Of a stretch of DNA of 64,000 nt, positions 25,303 to 38,100 are shown piece after piece. The translations under genes were made by a program, and so were the position numbers. How positions within the stretch are numbered: position 1 is the first letter of the stretch; each line of letters begins with the position of its first letter. The notes below the pieces were generated by a model that worked only from the letters and a program-made list of their open reading frames with translations, searched no databases and was not told the origin of the DNA. Source of the stretch: Salticus scenicus. Its lineage: Eukaryota > Arthropoda > Arachnida > Araneae > Salticidae. Where the stretch lies: the NCBI GenBank assembly GCA_963930645.1, contig OZ005650.1:61942718-62006717 (forward strand), written 5' to 3'.

Positions 25303-27173
25303 CAAAATAATGGAAATCGAGTAATAAAATGTGACTTAAATTACTTATGAAAATTAACTTCAAATCAAATTTATCAAAATTGTCACTAATTTATTTGTCG
25401 AAGGGATAATACCTAAGTACCCTAAATTTATTATTATTATTATTATTTTTAACTCTACCTGAATCTGATCCCGTTGACAGAAATGTACCATAATTTTTTT
25501 CGGATTTGGATTTACCATCATTTATATATTTTTGTAACATTATTAAATTTTTTATTTATTATAAGCATGTTAACTTTCTTTTTTTTTTTAACACTTTTTC
25601 TCCCCTCAAATTTAGCTATATGGTTTGACCATAATTTGGCGATTTATAGAAAACAGCCAAATCGCCAAATGGCGGCCCTTACATTATTCTTTTAAAATAC
25701 CTTTTAGTCTTATTGTCGAAACGTCAGTGGAGGCCTCCATGTGGAGATTCAAAAAGTTTTTGGTTTCCGTGTGCCTGCGTGTATCGCGATAGCAGCCGCA
25801 CAAATCAGCCGATTGACTTGCAAATTCACATTGTAAACATGTGCATGCACCACACATAATTAGCTGTATATTTTTGGGTGTACATTCTATTTGAGGTTTG
25901 TGTACTGGGACACACCAAAGTTTTTCTTATCATTACGGCCTATGAACAGAATTTTATGTACCGCGGCAGAGGCCGCAAAAATCACCCAACAGACTTGCAA
26001 ATTTGTACACATGTACATACGCTATACAAAAATACCTATATCATTTTTGGTGTCTATATTGTTTATGATTCGCGTACAGGGACACAACAAAATATTTCTT
26101 ATTTCTTCTTTAAGCTTAAAAAAAATTATTTGCATAATTTAATAGCCAAAAGTATTGAGCTACTTACATGAAACCCTCCAAAAATATCGTTTATATTCAA
26201 AAAGTTGTCGGCGATAAAATGAACTGACATTCAGCTTTTTTTTTTTTTTTTTTTTTCAAAATAAAAGTTAAAGTATAAGGGGTTTTATTCACATTTTTAT
26301 TCAATCAATGGTAATACATCGTTGGGTGATTGTAAATAAATATTGACAAAAATCCCTATCCCGGATTTACTGGATATTTGTTTGGGGTTTTCAAATAAGT
26401 AACTCAATATTTTTGGCTATTAAATTATGCAAATGATTTTTTTTTTTTTTTTTAAGCTTGCGCATGCGTAGTTAAAAATTACTTAATATAAATGTTCATA
26501 TTTTTAAGATATTTAACATTTTTGCATTTTGATTGCAGAATGCTGTGTTAAATGTAGTTAGGCAAGTTTCCAATTGTGAGAATGAGTTATAATGGGGCGA
26601 AATTCCCCATTGTATAAAACTAATTTTGGCTTTCGGCGATGATAACTAGAGGGTCCTTCCTAACAACATCTTCGTGGATGTTTTCATCAAACTGTAATTC
26701 CAAGTCGAATGCTTTCTAAAGATTTTAATATGGTAAGGTTTATTGATTTCAGCATATTGTTTGAATTTTCGTCTTCGTCGCAATTTTATTGCTGTAATAT
26801 TTTTATTTTTTACTCTGTTCAAAATATCGTATTTAGCTAATATTTCCAAAATCGGAATGTCATTTTTTTTTTTTTTTAATTCTTATTTTAGCTTATTAAG
26901 ATTCCTAAAATGTACATAAAAGGAATAGAGTAAGAAATAGAGTGAAAATTATTTGGGTACAAAGAAAAAAAGGTTTGTTAAATAGAGAATGTATTTCGCT
27001 ATTCAGGAGTTTTTTTTATAAGAAAGTTCTTCATATAATCTTACTTCGAAGGAAAAGTTCGTAAAATGAAGAAATTCGCAAAATAAAAATCAAATAAAAA
27101 TCCGCCTGTATGTCAATAATCTTAGAAATTTGGCAAGTAGATAGTGCAAAAGGAATACCTAGTCATTTTTTTG

Positions 27174-27206
<33 letters not shown>

Positions 27207-30200
27207 CGCATGAACATGTATAATATTTAAACGAAACATATTGCACCCTGGTAAGAAAAGGGGCACAACTCAAAAATACAGTATTTCAGAAAAATCAGCT
27301 TTAAAATAACATAAAGCGTTGACTAGCCTATAATAAAACTGATCCAATTGGATAAATTGCTCTCAAGTGGATAAATTGCGAGACAAAGATCTGACACTTT
27401 TCATGCACGTTCGGGCACTTCATACACATTTTCCATGATATAAACTCAAGATTGCGTTGCTTGACTTGTGTCACTTCTCATGCCGGTGTGCAATATACTT
27501 CGGATCTCCTGTTTTTTTTTTTTTTTTTTTTGTTTTTGTTTTTTTTATGAATTAAAAAAGACGTTTTTGAAATTTTCTCACCTTTCCTTTGAAGATAAAT
27601 AGTTGACTACGGATCACAGATATAGCATCAAAGGTTGTGTTGCACTTGAATGGCTTTTCAGGCGGATGGTGTATGGGTGGCTTTGTAGGCCTGGATGAGG
27701 TTGGAGTGTATCCTCCACGACCAGTATAAGGTCTGTAGGTATGTGGAGTGGTCACGACCGGCCTGCGAGTCGTCGTTGAAGGAATGTATGGAGAAAGTGG
27801 AGCAAAACGAGTGGGATTCCTTGCACCTATAAACGAAAGAGAGAAAAATCTTAGATTTCTATGGTGTGTGTATGGGGGTTTTTAATGATGCCTTAAGGGC
27901 ATAGTTTTAAGGATGCCTTAGAGACTTAGGTCTACACTGTATAAAATTTGCACACTAGATTGCGGTCAATGACCGGCAAAAATGTTCCAGTCGCATGTCA
28001 CTGACCGTAAAAATAAAAATACGCCCGTAAAGCTGACATTACTTTTTTCTCGAATAAGGAAAATGCCCTTTGATATATGGTAAACACTCTGAATTTTACA
28101 ACAATTTGTTAAAATTACGGAAATTGGACTTTTTTCTCGAAGAAGTGAACTGATCGTATAATTTAACGGAAATCTCTCCGAATTTTACTAAAATTTCTTA
28201 TAATGTAGGTGGAATGCTCTTCGTGAAAGTCTTTCTAAGTGGGTACTAGCCTGTGTTCATGCAGTGAATACCAGAAATTTATGTTCGAGTTTTTTGAGGA
28301 AATTTCGAAAGCCTAGTCCAACAAGCGCGACCTAGGTTCGTACGTGGCAGTTCTTGTCTACCTGCCTCGAGAGAGCAAAACCTTTCGGGTCATTTTAGTG
28401 GGGACCTAAAATTTTATGATTATAATATCCTTGTACAGCATAATATTGCTTATTTTATGTGTTACATAACTATATACTTTAATTTAAAATACTAAAGAAT
28501 TTGAGATTATCAATTTGTCCAAAAGAAACGATAACTTATCATCACTCCATTTTCAAACTAATTGTTGAGTTAAAAATACTGATTAAATCAGATGGCATCA
28601 TTGTTATTAATTTATTCATTCCTTTCGGCATTACATTCCTGTCTAAATATCTATAAAGGATATTGCAATTTTATAAAAACGAAAAGCATTCTTAATTTTT
28701 CATTCTTTTTCTTCTTTTCTTTCTTTCTTTTCCTTTTTTTTTTTTTTTTTTTTTTTAAACGAGTTAGATGATGCGCCGCAAGTTACTTCTAATCACGAAG
28801 GTTACGTGAAATGATGATTTTTTTTGTGTTTTAGAAGACAGGTCTGTAAAATTGATCAAATTACACATACTAGTATACCAGTGGTCGAAATTTGACCACT
28901 TAAAAATAAATAAATAAACATTTAAATAACAAATTTAGAAATAAAATATCTCTGCGCAAATAATTTTCTTAGTAAACACTCTATCCTTAAATAAAGGGGG
29001 GGGGGGGGAATCATCATGTTTATTAACATGACGATGCATGTCCGTATAAACTTCTCTATCCCTTTGCCTCTCAACCCGACTCGCAAAAGTTCGTCTTCTG
29101 GGCATTTCAATAGTAAAGAACACTGTCAATATTGAAACAACATGTCAGCAATTTGAAATATATATAATATTCATTTCTGTTGTCAGACAAATGTTTAAAA
29201 AAATCTTTAAAAAAATATAAAAAGTACTCACTTCTGTCTTTTGTTGCCAAAAGACAAATGAGCGTTAAAATGCAGCAATATTTACATAACTTTATTTTGC
29301 ATAAATCATAATGAAATTGACATTTATTATTCATATGCACAAAGGAAAAAAAAAAAGTTTTCTATAGAATATAATATGATTAGCATTAAGATTTACAAGG
29401 TCACACAAAATATTCAGTTACATTAACGCTATAAACGGAAACTGCTGAAATTGCAATCGATTTTTAAGCGTTTTTAATATTTTACGACAAGAGTGATTAT
29501 GAATTCAAGTAGTCCACCTGTCTGTCTTTCTGTCCATCTTGTTGTGTGATCACATTGACAAAGCACATTGAAGGTTAAACGAGGCAAAAAGTACATAGAG
29601 TTGGAAAGTGTTATGCGAAGTGCATGATTTTCTGTTCTTGTTTCTTTTTAATTGTATATTTTTGATATTTAATAGTACATCTTTATGAAATGGTATACAA
29701 TTATTTTTGTATTCAAAACAGTTCGAACTCAAACAATTTCCCCGGATTTTTTTTTTTAATTATCATTATCAGACTGTCAGGATAGTTACATTTATATTAA
29801 AAAAATGATTATGATAATAATAATAATAATAATAATATGCATATTTATCAAAATATAAAAAACTTATATTAGATTTAGATCAACAATAAAATTTAGAATA
29901 GATTAGTATAAACGAATAGGGGAATCGTTAAACTGTATCATTAAGTTGGTATTAATACCGTTTCAGTTGCGTAGTTATTGAAAGATTGAAGTAAATTTCA
30001 GAATTACTTTAAAGAATTTCTTGTTATTCAGTAACATTCATGATGATAAAAGTTTAAAGACAAATGTGGTTACACGATTAGCATTATTTCCGGCAGCAAT
30101 ACAAAAATTGCAAATATATAAAACACTTTAATTAATTAGAATAAAAATTTAAAGATACTTATAATTTTTTAATTAGTTATGAAAAACCATATATATATTT

Positions 30201-33200
30201 CCTGGTACCGCCTTGATTAGATGATACTTTTCTAACAAAGCTTATAAGATGAAATTAACAAAGTTTACACTTTTAAACTATGACTTCAACAGTATTAACA
30301 AATAAAGATTCTCATTTATACTATTTTGTATTTATTAATGAACTATGTTTGTTGTTAGACTACCTGTTATAAAATTCATTTCTATCCTTACCATATAACA
30401 TTTGTATGCCAATGGTGTCGTCATGAGGCAACTGAAAGTTGTCTTTAATGGTCTGATAAAAGGGGTTCATTAGAGCCCCAGACACAGACGAGTGCGACAA
30501 TCCCAAAGAATGTCCAAACTCATGCGCAGCAACCGCAAACAGCCGGACACCTGTAAAACCAAGAAAAACAGTTAATTAGTTTCAAGAGATTAATTCTTAC
30601 TTTGTTCTACAGCGTATATTACACACTGGCCAATGAATTAGAAACCCGTGAGAGTTTCTACAATGGCTCGCTAACGGCGTAAGTATGCAAAACCTGTTAT
30701 TCATGGTGTGGGGAATGTTCTACTGGTGTGGAAGTGGTCCACTGGTACTATATCGAAGTAAACAAAAAGCCATGCAATACCTGGACATATTGGCGGATCA
30801 AGTACAGTCGGTAACAAAAGTGTCCGAACAGTAGCAAAAATTACTATATAAAAAAGTACACTTCATACAGTTTTGTTAAATAAATCCTTGTCGAATCCTG
30901 TTCTTAGTCAGTCTAAGAACATGATTCGACAATGATTTATTTAGCAAAACTGTATTAAGCGAACTTTTTTTACATGTGAATTTTTGCTAGTGTTCGGACA
31001 CTTTTGTTACCGACTGTACATCCTGCAATAGTACACTTTACTCTGAAAGTGTCGGATACTTCATAGACGCTAATGAAACTATGCATCGTGCTAGAATCGT
31101 TCGAGATTGGTTCAATGAACATCAATCTGGCCGCAGCAAAGCCCATCTAAATCCAATAGGAAATGTTTGGGACATATCGTAAAGGCGCATCCGAGAGCAA
31201 TCTCTTTCATACAATTTACAGAATCTAGAAGTCTGTGTAACCAATGCCAATGCATGGTATTCTCTGGACATAAACGCACTCCAGAAGCTTCTAGAATGGA
31301 TGCCCTCACGAATACGGGCCGTTATCATGCAAGAGGTGATCCAACAAAATATTAATCTATGGTTTCTAATTCATTGGCCAGTGTGTGTGTTGTTATTTAA
31401 CCTATGCTCTTACGTATGTACTGTGTAACAAATTAATAATCAGACGCTAAGAAGGAGTCTCTACTTATAATCTCCAGAAGCCAAAATCAATGTCCTTAAC
31501 CTATACCTCTGAGACAATCTACGAGGAATTTTCCCCTAATATAACTCATTAACATATATATTTTTAAATTCTATTTAAAAATTCAGAAAATTCCCAACTG
31601 TTGAATCGGTTATTGTTTTATAAAAATAGATTTTTTATTTTTTAATGTTTTGTTTTGAAGTTGTAAAATGCAAAATTTCACTTAGTGAAAAAAAACACAG
31701 TTTATATCTTCAAACAAAAATAATGAAAAAAATCAATTTTTAAAAACGATAATATATTTAACAATTGTGAATATTCTGAATGTGAAACAGAATTTAAAAG
31801 TTATATTAGTTAATAAGTTATAATGGAACAAAATTCCTCTTAGAATAACATTGACTTTGGCTTCTAGAGATTACAAGTAGAAGCATATCTTAAGAGGTTA
31901 TAAAATTTATTACAACGCCATATATTTTCTGAAGGAATATCAAAGCCCATAGCCAGATAAAAGTTTCGGTGGGGTTCAAACTTTAATACATATTGTTGAA
32001 TATTTAAAATGAAGTATAATATCACTCAAAATTTACCAATAAATCTGCAAAATTTTGAGGGGAAGGATGTGGACCCCCCCAATTCCCCTTAGCTACGGCA
32101 TTGAGGAATATAGAATCACAATGTACTTATCATTCAGAAATACAGAGCGCCGTATTTTCAAACGAATCAAAAACTTTATCCCTATCTTTGTAAAAATTAT
32201 GAAAATTTCTTAAGTCTTTTTTATTTATTTATTTATTTATTTATTTGTATATTGAAAATATAGTGATTGAAAATAACTTGTCCTAAACATGAGTAGTTTT
32301 TTGTTTTGTAAAGTTTTATAGATTTTCAAATCTTACAAACACAATTACAGGTGCAATCATAAAAACAGATAAATATCATTGTATATAAGTTTACATACAT
32401 TAAAAGAAATTATCGTAACAAATAAATTTGCTACATATCAAAATCCATTCATAGGATATCTGCCGGGAAAATGATAACTATTGCTAAAGGTAAGTTTATC
32501 ATTATATGCAGATATCACTGTATTATGCATTATAAATCTGACATTTGATACGAGGGTCATTTTAAAAGTTTTGAGATAGGGCTTAACGGTACATGTTAAA
32601 CTTACACAATTTTAGAAGTGTTCAAAGTAGTCCCCTTCAATATCAATGCAGGCGAATTTTCCAAAGATTAAATGCTTCAAGCTATCCATTTCTTAGAATC
32701 GATGAAAAATATGTCTGTATAGCCTCTTCAATCTCATCTTCGAAATGAATACGTCGACTACGCAAATTTTCTTTAGATTAAAAGATAGCCAAAAGTTACA
32801 CATAGCAAGATCAGGGGATAGGAGAATGTTCTATCAGTTTGATGTGCTTTTGTTCAAGAAATTCGACTGTCAATATTACCACAAGAGAAGATGCATTTCC
32901 ATGGGGAAGCATGAGGTCTTCTACATTCACTTCTTGAAAAATTTCTGAATAACACAGGGCCCGATTAACCTTACAACTGAGGGGAAGCACAAATCCATTT
33001 GGGGGCCCCACTGACTGCTTGGTCTAGAGACTCATACAAACATCTCGAAAAATTAAAAAAATTTTCATTAAATTTTGTAGTTACCTGGAATTGGAGACAA
33101 GTAAATTCGCTTAAAATGTAGACAAGTAAATTCACTTAATTTTTGTACCAAAATATAAACTGGTGAAAGCCTATATTCACTACAATATATGGAATTATTT

Positions 33201-35082
33201 CCTTATAAATGAATGTGTAAAAGCTTCATTAGCATATGTTAGGGAGAAATCCGTCTCTGAAAAAATAAGTCTATCGTTTGTCCATAATTTCTGTACACTG
33301 CGTTGGAGAACAAATAGAGACAATCCAAGTCTTGATAATTTTTACACTGTCTTTATTAAATATATGTTCTTAAAAAGGTCACATAAGGAAGTTCACATAT
33401 AAAAATATTAGTTGCAATAAAACCCAAGCATTTCTCGGGAAGCGAGGGACAGAGAGAGAGGGCTAAAACTTTGCGTATTGACTATACGATGAAAAAGCAA
33501 AAACTGTGGGTCTGCTTTTTTTTCTCGCACGGGGAGAACCCCCGGAAGGGAAGTCATATGTTTGCTTTATCTTATTTTCGCCAAAATGAAAGCCAACTTC
33601 AGTTCTTTGTTTTAGATAATAAACTAATGTTAATTTTTTGAATTTGTAATGACGGTTTATAATTGTATTAACCCTTTAATCGCCAACATTACGCCAAGCG
33701 ACAGTTTGACTATAGAAAATGGCCGTTATGAACTGAAATCATTAATATTGGGTAATTTAAAATAAATTATATCCGGTGTTGCAATAATATAAATTCTGAC
33801 AATGAGTTTTCTTGTTTTATGACTATTTGAGAACACTTTTTTTATAATTACGTTTAATGTCAGAATTTCCGTTAGATATTATTTCTTTTATTTTCTTTTT
33901 ATCCCATAAAATAAAGTACTTTTCTATTTAAAAAGATAAACACTTTATTTATGATTTAGATATAAAACATATACAATTTAGATTTCTGAATGATGTGTGT
34001 TATTGTTTTATGTTAATAAATAGTGTAGGTCGTATGTATAATTAAAATTGTGTAATTTTTAACGACATTTAAAAATAATTCTTTCTCCAAATGCCTAAGA
34101 ACAAATTATGTAAAGAAAATATCTCACTTGAAATTTAATTATTTTTATATTGCGATAATGCATTACTTTATTATTAGATTTTGTTTTAATTAAAAACTCA
34201 ATTAAAATTTAACCAAATATATGTGAACACCTTCACAGCATATTTCCTACATAATCTAGAAATGGTAGTTGTGCAGTCAGGTGTACTGTGACTTTTTATA
34301 ATGAGACAATGCTTTTAGACTACAAGCTTACAATCCGGGGCCCATTTTTTGTTTAATTTGGGGCCTTTTCAAAAATTTTTAGGGGAAGCACATGCTTCTC
34401 GTGCCTATTGGGTAATCAGGGCCTGGATAACACAGTGGTGTGCCAGTTAGCTATAACTGTCTTCTGTCCTTCCAGCTTGATGACTTTGGTGAGTCCTGCA
34501 TTTCTGATGAAAACGAGATACATTACTTCTTTCATTTATAGTTCTCTTTTCACAATTTGGGATCATCTTCGAAAACCCATACTTTACTTTCTTGACGTGT
34601 TGGAACGTCAAAAAACGGTATGTACGTTTCATCATCAATTATGATTTTAGAAGTAAGACGTGTCCCACATCATTGAGTAATTTTAAGATCTCATGGGAAA
34701 TCAAACGACAAACTACATTTTCTGGGACTATTATAGCTGACAAAGGTCTTCTTGTGGTATTCTATGTACAGAAGAAAACTTCTACTTTTGCGAAATTTTG
34801 TAAACCATCTGAATACAGTGGCACAAGTTGGTGCTTCATTTCCATATGCTAATTATAGACGTTGAAGCCGTTCTTCTCGATTTAACCCCACTTTGAAATC
34901 TTAAAAAATCATGTCGCGATAATGCTCTCGCGTCAACTTCATTTTCCTGTCTTTCAAAATTTATTTTAAGACATCTATATTGCAATTGTTGCCACAAATT
35001 ATAGTCTTCGACCATAAAAGAGTACAGATTTACATATTTAATTAAAACATATATATATATATCTATAATAATAAAAGGAAAG

Positions 35083-35152
<70 letters not shown>

Positions 35153-38100
35153 TCTTTTATACGTTCAGCCCCTATTGAACGCAGAAGTACAAAAATTGAC
35201 ATACGGATGCTCTGGAGCCTTTCCGATGTTTTCCTCGAAACAGAATTTAAAAATTTTAATTAGTTGTGGAGATATTAATTAAAATGTCCACTCATGTCTA
35301 ATCTAAAAGCGATCTCAAAGCAGAAAAAGTGGAAAATAAATTAGAAATATTTGTCCGATCGTTACAATTTCGATACCAAATGAAAGGGGCATTTTTTCTG
35401 AATCTAAGTGTGCAAGTGGTTTATCGGTACAACAATTAGATTTTTTAAAATTAACTAAAGTATGAATTTTCTGTGGCAACATCATTTCAAATGCCAGTAA
35501 TGAAGACCCATCGTCTGTCATCAAAAAGGAAATGATTGCAACCGATCAAGATGTCACGTGTTTTGTAGTAGGGAAAAATATTGCAATTTTCAATTTTTTT
35601 CAAATTTTAATTCACGTTACATTTGAATTCATATTCGGCCTAGACAGCATATTATAAAGCTACTGTTCAATTTTCATGAAAATAAGTGGATAAACAAAAA
35701 AAATGAGATTAAATTTTGTATTATATTTTCAACTATTTTAAATTGAGATATGCCGTTGAAATTTCGTAATATTGGTGTTTTTAACGCCCGATATTTCGAT
35801 TCTGAATATTTTTGAAAGTGTAGAATTATTAGGAAGGGCTTGAAGGGGAGGGGGGGGCAAGCAAACGGCCAGAAAAAAATATATATATATATAAATAAAA
35901 ATAAATAAATAAAAAGAGTTACAGCGTTTGAAATTGTTATTATTAGGTTTCAAGGAAAGATAAATCGATTGCGGATATTTTCAAGTGTAAAATTATTAGA
36001 AGGGACGGAAAGGGGGGGAGGGGCAAAAACGTAAAAAAGGAACGGTTGTTTCGGAGAAAACAACGAAAAACCCAGAACGCCTTTATTCTTTTATATTTTG
36101 CAGAATTTCGAATTCTGATACTCCTTTCACGTTTCATACTATGGATTTTGAACAGTATTTAGCCCGGAATTACCCAAGTTTCGGAGAAAACCACGAAAAA
36201 GTCAGACATAAATCGTTTTATAAAAGTGTTTATATCATTTTTGTATCTCAGCTTCTAATTAGCATAATTTCAAAAGTAATATGTCATTTTGAAACTTATT
36301 TGAATGGAATTTCAAGAGTAGACGCCACAAATTTCTGTCACCTTCCATTAACCGACTATCATAAGTAATGGAATTTGAGATTTCACGTGATTTACACGTT
36401 TTAAGGTTTCCTGATTAGGTTTTCTTTTGTATCTCAGCTAATTAAAATATGAATTATAGGTATTACTAATTAATAGGTATTACTAATTAAAATAATTTTA
36501 TAAGTAATACATTATTTGAAAGCTTTATTGATTTAGAATTGAACAGTAGATTACAGAATTTTCTACCTCCAGATGGCGCTGTAATATTTTTAAATTTCAA
36601 TATTTCGAATTCTGAATATGATTAAATTATTTTTAATACATCATTCGAAAGATATTTTAAAGTACTTTTATACTATCGAAAGTGGGATTCGAGATTTCAC
36701 CTAATTTACACGTTTTGAGGTCTCCTGAATCGGTTTTCTTTTGTATCTCAGGTACTAATTAAAATAATTTCATAAGTAATACATCATTTGAAAGATTTGT
36801 TGATTTGGAATCGAACAGTGGAATACAGAAATTTGTACCGCCAGATGGCGCTATAATATTTTAAAATTTCAATATTTCAATTTCTAATTATGATTAAATT
36901 ATTTTTAATATATCAATTGAAAGATATTTTAAAGTTCTTTTAAATTATCGAAAGTTTTCACCAGATTTACATGTTTTGAGGTCTCCTGAATCAGTTTTTT
37001 TTTTGTATCTCAGTTATTAATTAAAAAAAGTTCATAAGTAATACATCATTTGAAAGCTTTTTTTAGTTGATACACATTTTAAAGTACTTTTACATTATCG
37101 AAAATGAAATTCGAGATTTCACCCGATTTACACGTTTTGAGGTATCCTGATTAGGTTTTCTTTTGCATCTCATCTACTAATTAAAATAATTTCATGAGTG
37201 ATGCATCATTTGAAAGCTTTGTTTATCTGGAATGGAACAATAGATTACAGAAATTTCTACCGCCAGATGGCGCTGTAATTTTTTTAACTTTCAATATTTC
37301 AATTTCTAATTATGATTAAATTATTTTTAATGCATCATTCGAAAGATATTTTAAAGTTCTTTTATATTATCGACAGTTTTCACCAAATTTACACGTTTTG
37401 AGGTCTCCTGAATTAGTTTTCTTTTGTATCTCAGCTACTAATTAAAATAATTTCATAAGTAATACATCATTCGAAAGCTTTTTTGATTTGGAATCGAACA
37501 GTGGAATACAGAAATTTGTACCGCCAGATGGCGCTGTAATATTTTAAAATTTCAATATCTCAATTTCTAATTATGATTAAATTAATTTTAACACATCATT
37601 CGAAAGATATTTTAAAGTTCTTTTAAATTATCGAAAGTTTTCACCAGATTTACACGTTTTGAGGTCTCCTGAATCAGTTTTCTTTTATATCTCAGTTATT
37701 AATTAAAGAAATTTCATAAGTAATACATCATTTGTAAGCTTTGTTGAGTTGATACACATTTTAAAGTACTTTTACATTATCGAAAATAGAATTCGGGATT
37801 TCACCCGATTTACACGTTTTGAGGTCTACTGATTAGGTTTTCTTTTTTATATCAGCTACTAATTAAAATATTTTCATAAGTAATACATCATTAGAAAGCT
37901 TTGTTGATTTGGAATCGAACAGTGGAATACAGAAATTTCTACCGCCAGATGGCGCTGTAATATTTTAAAATTTCAATAATTCAATTTCTAATTATGATTA
38001 AATTATTTTTAATACGTCATTCAAAAGCTATTTTTAAGTTTTTTATATTTTTGAAAGTTTTCACCAGATTTACACGTTTTGAGGTCTCCTGAATTAGTTT

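Larger units (their letters stand above)
17300..27581 (-). other. MMP intron 3 (10282 bp)
   Basis: The donor GTGAGA follows 27582 and the acceptor TTCTTTTAG precedes 17299. It is filled by a TIR element, Helitron-like modules, minisatellites, a SINE and unclassified repeats. From about 22926 to 24138 nothing is recognisable apart from homopolymers. From about 26660 to 27581 only poly-T tracts and AT-rich DNA are seen. Confidence 0.85.

Noticed and set aside
35085..35282. 65-codon open frame
   Set aside because: Mostly translation of a (TGTC)n microsatellite.
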